A stretch of DNA of 64,000 nt from Schistocephalus solidus (lineage: Eukaryota; Platyhelminthes; Cestoda; Diphyllobothriidea; Diphyllobothriidae), in assembly GCA_017591395.1 (NCBI GenBank), contig WEDG01000839.1:124001-188000 (forward strand), in the 5' to 3' direction. Every line of letters begins with the position of its first letter. The first letter of the stretch is position 1. The notes beneath the pieces were generated by a model that saw only the letters and a list, made by a program, of their open reading frames with translations, made no database searches and was not told the DNA's origin. The translations under genes and the position numbers were made by a program. Shown here one piece after another: positions 36,841 to 49,610 of the stretch.

Positions 36841-38520
36841 CCGGTTGATAAGAAAAGGTGGCATTCGCCGGGAGATATTTATTGTGTGTCCGACGTTCCG
36901 GGTAGTGGTTTCTTCAAACCATCCTCAGAGACTGAAATGATGTCTCAGAGCTCTTATTATATGCCACCCTTTCTTTATTCGTAACCTGCTAACACAGACT
37001 GCGGCCCTGTGTCTGACTCGCATTTCATTGTCACTTATGTCGCCGCCGCCATCCCCTTTTACCGCCCCGTTGACCACCTATGAAGCCACATCGTCCTGGG
37101 TCCACCTTCACCCCAATTATTCCACGCCATGACTGGCTTCTGTCAATGAGGTTCGAAAACCGGGTTGGGGGCAGCCAATTTAGCGCGGTGGTTGACCGAG
37201 CAGTTGCTTAACATCCAAGTTGCTTTTAGCTGCCTTGAAGTGTGATTGTCGCCTTAGCCCAAATTTTTAACAGCGTCAAAATTGAAGATGTATCACTTCT
37301 GCGCGACATGGGTTTCTACCTCTGATTTTCGTGTCCAATCGTCACTGAGTCACATTTAGGTCAGGCATTCGCGTTTCTAGCTGTCAGCCAGTTTCTACAA
37401 CGTATTTACAAACCCCGTAGCTGACATGAAGTAAGCAGACAATGGTTGACTTCTCTTGCCTAAAAATAGGCTCTTTTTGGACACATTACGTGCTGGTGGA
37501 ATGTTCAGTAGACCTGTGAGCAACTTCTATTCCAAGAAGAGCAACGGATCTAGCCACGGTTTCGGAGAAACCTCTCATATACGGAATGCTCTGTCATGGC
37601 TTTACCTGACACCGCTCTCCCTTCTACGTTTTGTGGTATTCGATTCATTTCAATAAACTCCGGTAGATAGCCGCTGGCACTCAAATGTTCCCTGGGAAGC
37701 TTCATCTTGTCCCCCTTAGCAGCTGGCATACGGCATCGAGTTTCTACCCATGATTATTGTGTGCATACACAACACAGTTTATGTTGCAGTGGGCGGTTTC
37801 TGTTGTAACTGAATATTTGCAGCGTGTTCGTCAGTTTTCAATAGACTGACGTCGCCATTTTGCCACCCGGTTTGTGGCATACGGGAACATCCAAGAACGG
37901 AAGGCTGTCCGCCACTTCTTCTTTCATCGTGAATTGTTGATTTGGTAAAATCAACTTCAGTCGCTTATTGTAGAAGCTGACTCTATCATAGACAATGGCG
38001 ATTAAGGTTTCATCAACGTAGCATGCTAAAATGTTTAGTTTGCAATATTCGAACAGCCGACTCTCGCGTTTTTGTAGAATCCCCTCGGTAATGAACCGAG
38101 AGATAGTGAATCCCATTCGGGTACACTTGATTTACTAATATGGGACCTCTCACGAGTGAAGAATGTCTTTAGGCAGTATTCCACAAGTTCTTTAAGATCC
38201 GGATCTGAGGGCTGATCCTTATTCTCATTTTACTGTTGACGAAATTTTCACGGGTGGTTTAACTGCAAGCGCTTGTGGTAATAAACGTGAAAAGTGAGGT
38301 AATATGATACCAGGCCGTCATTAAGTTAAAGCGTAACTGCCTTTATTTTTTCGAGGAATCATTTTGTCAAGGGAACTGTAGTTTTTGAACCCACTTTGAT
38401 GGACATCAGCTTCTGTAATAACTAGTTTACAAGTTCTTGCCTTGGATAGACACGAAACGATAGAGACACATAATAAATCTCTCCTGAAAAATCTCCCCTT
38501 CTTATTTTGACATACCACCT
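36841..38520 (-). mobile_element. Penelope-like element, third family, RT plus GIY-YIG (minus)
   Basis: The longest PLE here. On the minus strand it reads DLKELVEYCLKTFFT (near 38185), then RMGFTISRFITEGILQ (38116-38065; G-S-P-I-S is changed), LACYVDETLIAIV (the YVDD motif reads YVDE), QFTMKEEVADSLPFLDVPVC (37950-37890) and SVY. The linker is Y-MRGFSETVARSVALLGIEVA (37590-37515). The endonuclease is worn: YGVCKYVVETG-x-QLETRM (37430-37375) and RQLKATW (near 37230). A clean open frame of 92 codons covers the RT palm (37838-38116). Stops elsewhere and the D-to-E change in the catalytic motif argue that it is dead. A hammerhead-like motif lies at its 3' end. Confidence 0.85.
36892..36928 (-). 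ncRNA. hammerhead-like motif at PLE 3' end
   Basis: Minus strand: GTCT before core CTGAGGA (fits CUGANGA), a hairpin GGTTT/AAACC with loop GAAG, then GGAACGTC where GAAACGTC is usual, then GGAC, which pairs with the GTCT. The ACGT palindrome would be a minimal stem III. One core base differs. Confidence 0.5.
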
Positions 38521-40221
38521 GGGAATCGCATTTTCACCACAACTAAGATAACTGTTGAGGCATGAAGTAGTCCATAACTCTTAAAGAATAATTATAATAC
38601 AAAATTGCTTTTAAACCCAAAATCTTGGTAAGGTCTGTTACTTTCTAAAAAATGAAGACCTTTTGGAAAACAATAGAATATTTGGAGACTTGGTTTTTTA
38701 CTGTTATTCCCGAACGAATATTTTGGGTAACCACGCACAAGGGTAAAATGGGCCTTATTGTTTTTTAAGCATGTATCTATCTAGCATTTTTTTGCTTTCT
38801 CCTCCAGTCATCTTAATTCTTGACCCTAAACATGTCATTTGCTTAACCATATCCGAAGACCGGTGTTGTTCTCATTTGGAAAGACTTATGTGAGTTCACA
38901 TCAGGAATTCTCACAGAAACCTTTGTTTCTCCCTAAAGCTAACAGCCTGCCGGATATTTTCTTAATATCAATAAACGCCAGTCTTAAATATCCATAAACT
39001 CTACTAAACACAGGCCACCACAATGGGAATACCTTTACTCGAACATGCACTCAAGGATAATCCGATGTCAATTGCACATATTTACGTCGTTTTGTTGATC
39101 GATAATTCCATCAAACAAACTCATTTTTGGGTATCTTTTTTAGGAAGAAGCGACTGACTTTTGGATGGCAAAAGACAAAAAGAGAGGACAATTCTAGGTT
39201 TTTCAGAAAAGCAGTGGATCTAGTTTATGTAAGGCTGACGGTATGTAACGTCATTTCCGGTATACATACTGTGCCTCTATAAATCACCTTAGATGTAGAG
39301 AAAAGAGCAGTGCTCAAATATGTAAGATGACATCAAGCGAGTCCCTCAATGAAAAGGGGTTTTTATTGGTCAAATAAAGCAAATTGCAAATAAAGCAGAA
39401 ATATCTGCTCTGATATCGAGCTCTTTGTCGGTAAAAGCGTCACAATTAGAAACGTAAAAATTTATTTTAATTGGATCTCTCTGAAGCACTCAACAAGGAA
39501 TGTTTACTTGTCGACTTCCTAAGTTTTTTTCAGGTTAGTTTCTTATCAGTAAAATTGTACGTATTTATACAAGCAAGAACAAAATATAATGCGTTTAGTA
39601 GGGGAAAGATTCGACTGCTGCAATAAAAAGTTTAATTGGCTGAGGTTTCAGATTCTTAATCAAATCCAACATCAAACAATTCATTGTAAACGCACTGTCC
39701 ATAAAGCCTTTTGGACACCTATTTTGAGCTGCGACGAAGTCGTTTTCAATTACAAAGTAGGCGTTCTTCATCTGTAATCAGTCGGGATAACTGAAATGAC
39801 AGAAAATTTGATGAAACGTGGTAAATGAAAGCCTGGTCAAACATAACTGGTAAGCATAACTGCGGACATCAGTAGCGTGATGCGATAAGTAAGTGCTTTT
39901 TAAGACAATCTGTCCCTAAGGGCATTGAAAATCAATGAAACAATGAAAAATAACGTGAGTAGGCATTTTGTACAGAGATTAGTTTTTGAAGGCAGCCGTA
40001 AGGAAACTTTTTTTAACAAACGCATGCTCGCTTGAATGAAATATTGCAGAATAATTTTCTATCATATTTAATATTAACATTATATGGAAGTAACCATTTC
40101 TAAATGAAAACAATGTTCAGAGATTGGGTTAACATTTCCTTTTGACAGAACATCCACTGTACGCCAAATTTCCGTTAATTAGCCGTTTTGATATGGATGA
40201 CATTTATCGCTGCTTAAACAG
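38521..40221. other. AT-rich DNA without recognisable genes
   Basis: No domain or repeat recognised. Confidence 0.4.
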
Positions 40222-40545
40222 GACGCGGAAATAGGAATGCCCACCAATGTAACATGGGTGGCCTTACGTTAATTTAAAGAAAAAAGTAAGTTTTCCCGTG
40301 GCTTAACGCTACCTTAAAAATAATAGTTAAATTTACTCTTAACTATGGCCCTCCCCGTAACGAAAGCAGTTAACATGAATTCAAAAAATTAACCCTTAAT
40401 ATAATCCAGACTTACCCTTAATTTGAACTTCACCTTACCTTCAGCCTTACCCAAAACTTAGCCTTAACCCTTAAAGTAATCCTCAACCAAAGTTTTCTCG
40501 AATTTAACGCAAAGCCATTTGTATTGCGGGCGGCCAAAAAAGTCA
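40222..40545. mobile_element. MITE-like element with degenerate CCCTTAA filler, copy 2
   Basis: Begins aggacgcggaaatagg with gaatgccc, close to the reverse complement of the right end of copy 1 (26650-26681). A run of cccttaa/cttaaccc variants fills 40340-40490. The right end has tgcgggcgg, the inner part of the copy 1 end; the outer part is lost. Confidence 0.45.
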
Positions 40546-42290
40546 CTATATCCACCGTTTTATGGTGGGAAACGGGCAAGCCTTCTGAGGATAGGCAAGC
40601 AATTTATCTTTTAAAGGGCGTTTTTTTCATTGTAAAGGAGCCTATGTAAATGCTGAATGTTTTTTTTGCAGCCTTCAACCACTGTAGAACAAAATGGGGA
40701 ATTTTCGCTCAAGCAAAACAGCAATGACTGGAGATGCTGCAAAGAGAGGGGATTCTATTTGACTTCCAGTTGTTGGGAGCTAAGCTTCCTCCAAAACACT
40801 CGTGTTAACATTTGCTAAGGGATTCTGCATACCGTCTTCGTTTGGTCCTTTTCGAATGGGTTCGATTTATTTTTGCCTGAAAACAGCTTTTACAGGGGAT
40901 CAATGCGTTTCATCTGCTCGAGCTAGTTAGCAGGAACAGTTTATACTTGGTTTACCTATTACATTTAATACCTCTATGTTGATGTATGATTGAAAAGTTT
41001 ATCTTGAATTATTATTAGGCAATTACCGTATGCAATTGAATAAGGGGTCGCGAAATGTTATCACTTTATTAAATTCTGCTTATTTCGTCACCATTGTCTT
41101 GTTCAGCTTACAGTTTGTTAGAAATTAAGATATTCCGTTCCCTCGTTACGTTGTTTAATCCTCAAGATCAAAAAAACATTTTTTGCTTTACTTGACAATA
41201 ATTTATGACACAAACAAGATAGGTGGCACTTACTTTGAAGCTGCCACTACATTAGAGGAAATGATGGCCCAAGATGGCATGTGTCGGAGAGAAAATTTAC
41301 TCACAAATTAAGGGTTTTAATTAATGACTGCATTGTGTTGTCCTAAAAGTGTCTGAAAAATTATGCTTGGCTTCTGTAGGCCTGTATACCGACGAAAATA
41401 ATAAAATACAACTTTAGTCGGCAAAATCTAATTAGCTACCTCTGATCGAAGAAGGCATGTTATTCTACGGTCTATTTCCGCTGTGATTATGAAGCTGAGT
41501 CTTGTCAGACCTGGCCTCAAAGGGTTTGCATTGCAAATGTGTACGAAGGCCTCCATATTCATTTTTAACTCAATATTACCTTAGGCACAATATTCTCTGA
41601 GGGGTAGGTATTTTCGTATATCTACTTTTTGACTAAACAAAGGGGCAATTTTACAAAGTTTATGAAGCCCGGATTAAAGAGTATGAAAGAAAGAAACTCC
41701 ACCCGTGCAGTTAGATGACAGACAGCGTTCAATTAGAAGGTGATGATGAACGAAACTCCGAATAATTTGTGCTAATTTACAAAAAGGTTCAACTTGCGTC
41801 GACAAATAGGAGATATTAAAGGGAGTTTCCAAAAATCTGCCTATTGAAACGAATTTTGGGTGGATTTAATCCACTAATCACCCCCCTTTATCATTTTTTA
41901 ACGTTTGTTTATGTATGTGAATTGTTTTGAGCAGCAAGTGGGCATATAAAGTGGGAATTAGCATATGTTAACTTAAAAATGCAAAATAATGCCTCATAAC
42001 TGTTTAGTTGTTGTCAAGCGACACTGAAAGTTCCAAAAATGATATAGGAACTGGTATTATTTTTTACAGTTTTCATCAATGCCTACTATTTTCTATTTTT
42101 TCATCAGTATTTCATTCAAGGAGACTGATACGGAATTTTGGCAGTCAAGATTTAACTTCGATATCCTTCTTATCTTTTGCAAAATAAACTGTTCTCTAGG
42201 TAATATGTCGTGTAAATTTAAGAACGCAGCTTTGGGCTTGCTCAGTAGACTACACAAAATATAAAACTTAATTTACTTAGTTACAACTTT
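40546..42290. other. AT-rich DNA without recognisable genes
   Basis: No domain or repeat recognised. Confidence 0.4.
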
Positions 42291-42540
42291 TTCTCATTTG
42301 GTGGCAGTAGATATCAACTTTTCGGTATAACTCAGCATCAGCGACTCCAAGATAGGCCGTACACTTTTTGTGATAGAGAGTCGCTCTGGTCTCTATCGTC
42401 GTTCATGCCCCGACGATAGAGACTCTGGTCTTTTTCTTATTTGGTGGCAGTAGATATCAACTTTTCTTTTCGGTATAACTCAGCATCAGCGACTCAAAGA
42501 TAGGCCGTACACTTTTTGTGATAGAGAGTCGCTCTGGTCT
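42291..42540 (+). repeat. recent tandem duplication with hairpin spacer
   Basis: Unit 1 (42291-42390) and unit 2 (42432-42540) are nearly identical from ggtggcagtagatatcaac to agagtcgctctggtct; unit 2 has a 6-bp insertion (tttctt-type) and one substitution. The spacer holds a perfect 12-bp inverted repeat (tctctatcgtcg, 42390-42401, and its complement at 42411-42422) with a 9-nt loop. High identity means a recent event. Confidence 0.9.
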
Positions 42541-45500
42541 TTTGTCCGATTAGCAGTGCACTCTCAAGAGGTTGTGCTCGTTTCCCTGACCAATCCCAAA
42601 CATCGTTTCTAATGGATAGCTAAAGCAAGTGCAAGTAGCCAGTCTGACAGTTCAAATGTCATAATTGCACATGCTCACCATGTAGCACACGACAGCGGGT
42701 GCTCAGAATTGTGACTGGCGCATGAAGTAGTGTTTATATGGACAAAAAGCTGTGCGCCATCCCTTAGTTTCGTGGTTCAAAGGGCAAGGCAGGGTCAAGA
42801 CGACCGGAGGTCGCCCCTGGCGTAGTTTCTGACAAAGCAAAACGTCTAGCCAACGCGTGCCGCACACGACCTGGTACTTGCACAGGTTGCCAGATTATTA
42901 CATCAAAGGATGACCAGCTCGAATCTTTAGTTGGAGTTTCACAAAGACCACATTCTGAAGAACCCATTTAGACAGCTTTGTAGTCCTCGGGGCAGTCACC
43001 CTACGCACAAAGTAGTGACCGCGATAACTTATCTCCTTGCCTGTTACGGGCAGAAGGGAGGAAGCAGTCACGTTTTGCACTTCAAAAGGGAGGTTTTGTC
43101 CAATTTCAATGATTTTATCTGCTCTCTTCTGGATGCTGAACCCAGGCCACCTATTAAAACTTTAGGGATTGGAAGGAATAATGATTAACAGTCTGTACAA
43201 AAGTCTTTTCAGTGGCATCAGAACAGTGTAAACTAAATCGGAACTCAAAATATTTTAACTTAAAGGGCTGTAAAAAGTGCAATTATTCTTTTGTGCAGTC
43301 TGTCACATCTGTGTGCTTAGTCGAGCACCCGAACCTCTAAACGGGAAGACAGTTTCATTCCCTGCTAAGGGCATGAACGGTAAAAGGTTTGAATCGAACT
43401 TACCATCGAAAGCATTATAATCGGTAACTTGTTCTCCGCGTCATATGACCCTAGCGATCTTCTCGTAATAAGGTGGCTCCCACTTTGTGGCAAGTAATGC
43501 ATTTATAGCAGAAGTGCCTGCGTTCGTACAGAGAAATATAAGATGGAATGGATTACAATTTCTGTAAGGACATGCACTACCTTTTTTTGCTGAATTTTTT
43601 GGAATTTTACTTTCAAAATAAAGCGTAGCTCTCTCTTTCTCTGTGTCTGTGCCAAAAACGAACAAGCCTATTGCTCCCTGTGGCTTTGTTTTAGATGACG
43701 TCACCTAGGAGGGAGGTGTACCTTAACTTGAACAATAATTAGTACTCTGTATCTCTTCCATAAAGAAAATGGACGACACCAGTAGAATTTGCGCATGCTG
43801 CAGTGGATAAACAGAGTCAAGATGACCGTAGATAGACTAGGAATCAATGTTTAACGAAGTTAATCATCCCCTTCTATACGTACCCACACGAACTGGTCCT
43901 TGCAAAATGTATCAGCAATTAACGAGAATGGAGCGCTCGCTCGGATCCCATTTAAGGCACATTCAGGAGGAAGTATTGTGTTCGACCCGCAGTCCTGAGG
44001 GCAACAGCTTACCCAGTCTTCCAAGTCGCTAATTCTAGTGCACGGTGGTATCTTCTGGCGCGTCATTTTCATTATAAGGTGTTATGCGCGGAGCGACCAA
44101 TGAGAATGAATTCTCCAGACTTGACTGCACTCTCCATCGTTCCTCTAGGGTGAACAAGTCAGCATTCCCAACCCATCAACCATCTGCCGCTGCAATTAAG
44201 AGCAGTAGTTTTTGTGCTGTGAAGTCTACGGACTGCAGGCGTGCCACCATCTCCACATATGCAGCATTCTTAATGGATGGCACGAGCATTGCACTTCCTA
44301 GTTAACGCTGTTCATGGTCAATATGGTCCACTTTTTAATACAATGCATCTAACAGGCAGCCCGTTGTGGGGCATCTTTGCCTGCATACTAAAAAGCAGAC
44401 AGCATCAAAGATTCTAAAGCACGTCATGACCATAATAACAGTCAATGATGCCCTAGTCAGTAACTCAGGGTTCTGAATAAAATAATTTGATCCTTATAGG
44501 GCCTGTCATCTGCTCCTGCAAAGAGGACCAGTTTTCATACTTGTGACGTTTAAAATAATACCCATTGGTCGATCCGATGCAGATGGAACACAGCCTTATG
44601 GACTCGGTATTGAGACGAGAAATTCAAATAATAAAAGATTTTCATGGTATCAAGCAGCATTACTGGGATTGGGGGAATGGAGACTCTATCTCATGAGGCA
44701 AGTCAATGTCGATGTGAACAAAAATTTATATTATATGGAATTAAGTAACCGTTAGAAAATGAAACTAACTGCAAGCTACTGTCATCATCCATCTCATAAG
44801 CGGGCTCGAAACTGCCACAAAACAACAAAATATTTAGTAGAGGATTTTGGCAGATTTGAATCATTTCTTTGACCATGGAGTTTTTCACAAGTGGGTCAAA
44901 CGAAACATGAGATTTGACAAATAATGGCCCCTCTGTGACAAACACTTTCCGAGAAAGCTATTTCCAAGAAATTTGTAACAGAAGCTGTCGCAGATAAACG
45001 TACCCAAGCGAAAAAACAACTCAGAGCTAAGCGAATGGTAACTCAATCTTCAGTGCAGTCTACGGCGCTCAATTCGATGGAATTCTATTGCTGTTCCGCA
45101 CACACGGAGCATAAACGCTTTTACAGAAACCACAGAAATTTATTGACCCTAGTTTAAGCAGAGATAATCCTCCTATTTCTGCCTACAAGGGAGACATCAC
45201 CAATCTCCCGTTTTTGTAAATAAACGCTGATCTCCATCTACTAGCTACCTTGTAAGAACTGACCACTGGAAATGCCTTGGAGTGAATTTATTATGGTATA
45301 GTTCTAGAAGTTGTTCCTTTTATTTCATTCTTATCTGTAAGTGTGGTGGCCTTCGTAAGTTTTAGAAACCAAAATTCTTATCCAAGACATGGAAAACCCA
45401 CAAGACTTTACGGACACCTCCAGTGCGCATACTTGCTGAGGAAAAACTGTCATTTTTACGATGCTGACTGTGGCGTTTTTTTTAGAACATATTGGCTAAG

Positions 45501-48500
45501 TTTTTTTATCGGACGTTTTTAAACCAGGAATAGGGATAGGGCGTGGATATGGGAGAAAGTGAAGAACAATGGACATTATTTTTGCAGAGAGACAGCTATA
45601 ATAAAATTTCAGGAAATAAGGACTAGTGCCTGTCATGTCTTCGTTGATCCTGCATTGTCAATGGATATGAACTCCGGAAATGGAAGATTAAATTCATATA
45701 TCTTGAAGGATTTCTGCTTATGATGGCGCGCGTCGGGGAAACCTAACCAACATCGGTATCCCTGGTGGTGTATCGGGCTTGTGCACTCCCTCCAGCTATT
45801 TCAGGCATTGTATTCTCTGCAATATTAATGGATGCTTAACATGACAAGCAGCCTGGAATAGGCAAAAACTACTGAACAGATGGGAAATGTTCACAGTGCA
45901 GTTTAAAGCAAAGGGAACTATTGTTTGTCCAAAGGATCTTTTATTCCTGAATTTATGTGCAGTTAACTAAGAGTTCAAGCAAGCAACTGACGAACGAATG
46001 AATCCAAAAAAATTCTTTGCCCTTTTTCTGCTATTTCTCTTAGCTTAAAGTTCCTTGCTGCTATCCTGCTAATAAAGATCATCTGGTTTGAAATAAGGAT
46101 TCAAAGTCAATATGGAGAGAATGATGAACCCATGGTTAGGGGACACAACGTTTGTCTAAGTCCCAATTTTTCACAAACATAAAGTTGAAATTATGGTCGG
46201 CTGATATCTACTTATACACCTCACAAAGTAGCTTATTTTATTATCTTTTCGTTGGGATTCCTTCTGCATGCAAATCTATACGATGACCAGTGATGTTGAC
46301 AAAATGGTGACAGCGTACATTCGCATTGAAACCCCCTTCAGATTACTATTACCAAAACTTATACGTAATCATTAGCTCACAGATGTAGTTTTTGGAACGC
46401 AAGGCACATCACTTATGTCTGCCCAACAACAGCCAGTCTACAAGTAAAGGTCTAATCGAAATCTTGGAGTACCAATGCCAGGGAGAAAATGCGAGCCATC
46501 CATAGTAAAGGCTGAAAATGAATAAACAGGGATGACAGAAAATGCTGATGACCATACTGAAACCATCAGACGTAAGTGTATTTAAAGTTTAAATTTGTAC
46601 GGTGTTTTATCGCATTTTCATGGAGACTTGCAGTACTGATTGTTCTTCATAAAACTCCTCTCTCGTAAGGAAGGAAACGGAAAGCATGAAATCCGTTGGT
46701 TCGCTGAAAAGGCCAAATTTGAAGACAAATACCATTTTTTCCAAAGGACGATGTGCACGGAGACTGTACTGTTAGGAGCATTCGTTACATTGACGCAGCG
46801 TTCTAGACGGCCAAATTGAAATAAGACCGACAAATCTTGACAACCAATATTCTCACACGGGTTATTGTTGAAAGGAACGATTCACCAGGGAGCTCAAACA
46901 CAAGAAGGTGAAGCTAACGTAGGCATGCTGCATATCATATTTTTATTTATTTCAGTACTATCTTTATAACGAGGAGTTAATAAGTAGTCAATTGACCGAA
47001 AATAAAGTTTTCGGCCTGTGTTAACGATTGTAGTCGGATCACTGACAGGAAAGGTATGGATGCGAATCACTGGCATCCGAACTTGGCTCTCGATTAATTC
47101 CAGGTTGCCATTTTAATTGAGGGAGCAAAGGATGTTGGTTGAAATGTTTTGGTACTTGGACGTCCCATCAATCAGCCATATGCCGAGATTCCTGACTATT
47201 ATGTGTCACTTCAAAATTCTTCCTAAACACTACACACACTGTAAGAGATTTCATCCGAGAGCCTGCAGTTAGCTTCATATTTGAGGCTTGTGGGTGCTAT
47301 CAGTTTCTTACTAACCCATGTAATTGAAAGACGCCACGAAGATTACGTCTTCTTCTGCGCTGGCTTCTCACAGTCAAGTAAATATTGCACGGTTTTTTTC
47401 GCGGGTCTGTAAACCACAACGGAAGAACATTTTCATATTCAGGGATAGTTGCTTGGCTTTGTGCAATCCCGAGCTCCTGCGCACGAGGCTAGTTCAAATA
47501 AGCTGAAAGGCTCTTTCTTATGCCGTTTTATTGATAGCCGTTGACATGTTGTTTCGATTCTCGTTAATCTCGATAACTAGTGTTTTACTCGTGCCGGACT
47601 ATTGAAAGGATAGTAACTGAAATAACATTTCAATGTACCTGTCCTTTTTAGAACTTTCTTGGCACGAACAATACAAGATAATTTCACTGAATTCCTCCGG
47701 TTGCATATCGCTTCTTATTAAGCCCAGCACTTTCCAACCAAATGTTTTCTTCTCGAGTGAATTCTCTCCACCTGTCATTCTTTACCATCAATCTGAAAAT
47801 CCCATTCCTTTCCTCAACAATTCCTGGGACCCACTTAGAGGATGATACAATTGAAATGAATTTGGACTGAAGCAGAGTTGTTTCAAAGTTATTTTTCAAC
47901 ACTTATAAAGGCTAAAGCCAAATTTTACACATGATGCTGCCCTCCATAAGTTCAGAAATATATAATATGAGTACCTTGCAGGCCAAAGTTTTTATTTATA
48001 ATTTGGTATAGATACTTCGATACGATGCAGATGATCCTTTGCTAGTTCTGTGAATGCATTCCAGGTGGAATCTCAAAAGGCTGTAGACATAAATGCACCA
48101 GAAATGTTCTACGCAATAAATTTTTGACGAACTGATGGTTTTCGCTTGAGTTCTTAACAGAAAGGGATTTTTCAAGGTGACTTTCAGTGGTAATTTCCCG
48201 CAAGCACTTTATTTTTAATGACTATTTAGTTTATCATTTCATTCTGCAGCATATTTTGAGGAAAATCACACTTTGGTGGGCTGCATTTCGCGTTTTTAAC
48301 CTTCGTCGTTTTATACGATTTAGGCTTTCGCAAGGTATTTTTTGCTAGTTTTTGAAACTAACAAAATGCCTATCAACACTACTTTTGGCACTTTAAAATT
48401 TTATCAAGCAGTTCAAAACCGCAATAATTGCTTTTAAATATTTGCAAGGGAATTTACTGTTTAAAATGCAAGGCATAATATCATGCTGGCAGAACACACA

Positions 48501-48855
48501 GCAGTTACAACTAACAGCCACAAACATCAATTCTTCACATTTCACTAAAATAACAGTCTGAAATTTTAAAAATCCTCATATATTTCTTTAAATAAAATAC
48601 TAATATTAGCATCCGAAGGGAAGTTTATTGAATGAACACCTGATATCGGTAATATTCAACCTGCAGCAGTTTCGTGTCCCTCCAATAAAAATGCAATTTG
48701 GTCCGTTGCTTTGTACGAAGGGGTAGAAGAATTTGCTCCGCAGAGAGTATCGAGGAGGAACTTAGAAATACCCAAGACCTACTTCGCTAGAACGGGTACC
48801 CTGTCCAATTTATAACAAAGAATAGCATTTTTGATACCGACGAAGCCCGTCACAC
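42541..48855. other. no recognised genes; some GC-richer segments
   Basis: Positions 42760-43190 and 43780-44300 are less AT-rich than the surroundings and hold several overlapping frames of 60-87 codons on both strands, none with a domain I know. Two short phrases (aagacgaccggagg at 42798 and acagagtcaagatgacc at 43812) recall the cggtcttcttgactctg block of repeat R-GC in reverse and may be scraps of it. The rest is AT-rich and featureless. Confidence 0.4.
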
Positions 48856-49610
48856 TTACTGAGGAAGGGAAAACTTTATTTCTCAAAGTGCCCGTTCAAG
48901 GGACTGCAGCAAGTGAACTCCTGAGAACACACCTGGACTAAGCCGTTTCACGAACCTTTCCAGCAGCGAGACTTCGGATATTATTCTCAAACCAGCCCTG
49001 TTTTACACGAAGGATGTAAGGATATATTGCCAGCTCAGATCACCTACATGCGCATTTACTCATTTACTTGCCTCTGTGGAGCAGGTTTTGTTGGTCGCAC
49101 GAGTCAGTGCCTATCCAAAAGTTTACGAGAACACCTCCCGGCATGGCTGAGCAAAGGAAAGGTTACGGGCACACACGCATTGGTCATTCCGAGCATAGTG
49201 TGGAGACCAACGAAGCAATCTCACCGAACTAACCTACGTCGCAAATTCAGTATCTACTAGCAACAGCAGAACCGACTGGCATCAGGTGGTAAAGCTGGTC
49301 TTGTGTGCACATAAGTACCTCTTGCAAGCATCGCGCTTAGCATGGCCGCTTAACTTCAGGCGCTCCCCCGCGTCACCTGTTTCCTCTCCCTTCCCTTTGA
49401 ATGGTTCAGAGTAAACTTCACTGCCGCTTTACACACTGCCTGTTATGACCATTTCCACCCCCCTACTCACACATCACTTTTGTATGAAAATACGAACATT
49501 ACTGTCCGCATATTTTTAAACTTGTACCACGTTCCCTTATAAATCTACTGTCGCGACGAGAATTGATCAAAAACATGATCCTGCTTGTCGAATGGTCTTT
49601 TGTTTTAAAA
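48856..49610 (+). mobile_element. Penelope-like element, second family, GIY-YIG endonuclease
   Basis: Plus-strand relic. It reads FKVPVQGTAASELLR-like text (48885-48925), FPAARLRI, then YSFTCLCGAGFVGRTSQCLS and LREHLPAWLSKG (49050-49161). This is a GIY-YIG endonuclease of the flatworm type, with a C-x-C before G-x-x-x-VGRT and the R/K-x-x-EH-x-P-x-WL motif. An open frame of 77 codons (49027-49260) covers it. Downstream, LCAHKYLLQAS and the untranslated tail match the fragment at 24235-24590. The RT is missing (5' truncated). Confidence 0.8.

Noticed and set aside
42780..43840. Copies of repeat R-GC
   Set aside because: Only phrases of about 15-20 bp match; too short to call.
46543..46575. 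A further hammerhead (ctgatgaccatactgaaac)
   Set aside because: The sequence between the core halves does not pair; single occurrence outside any repeat.
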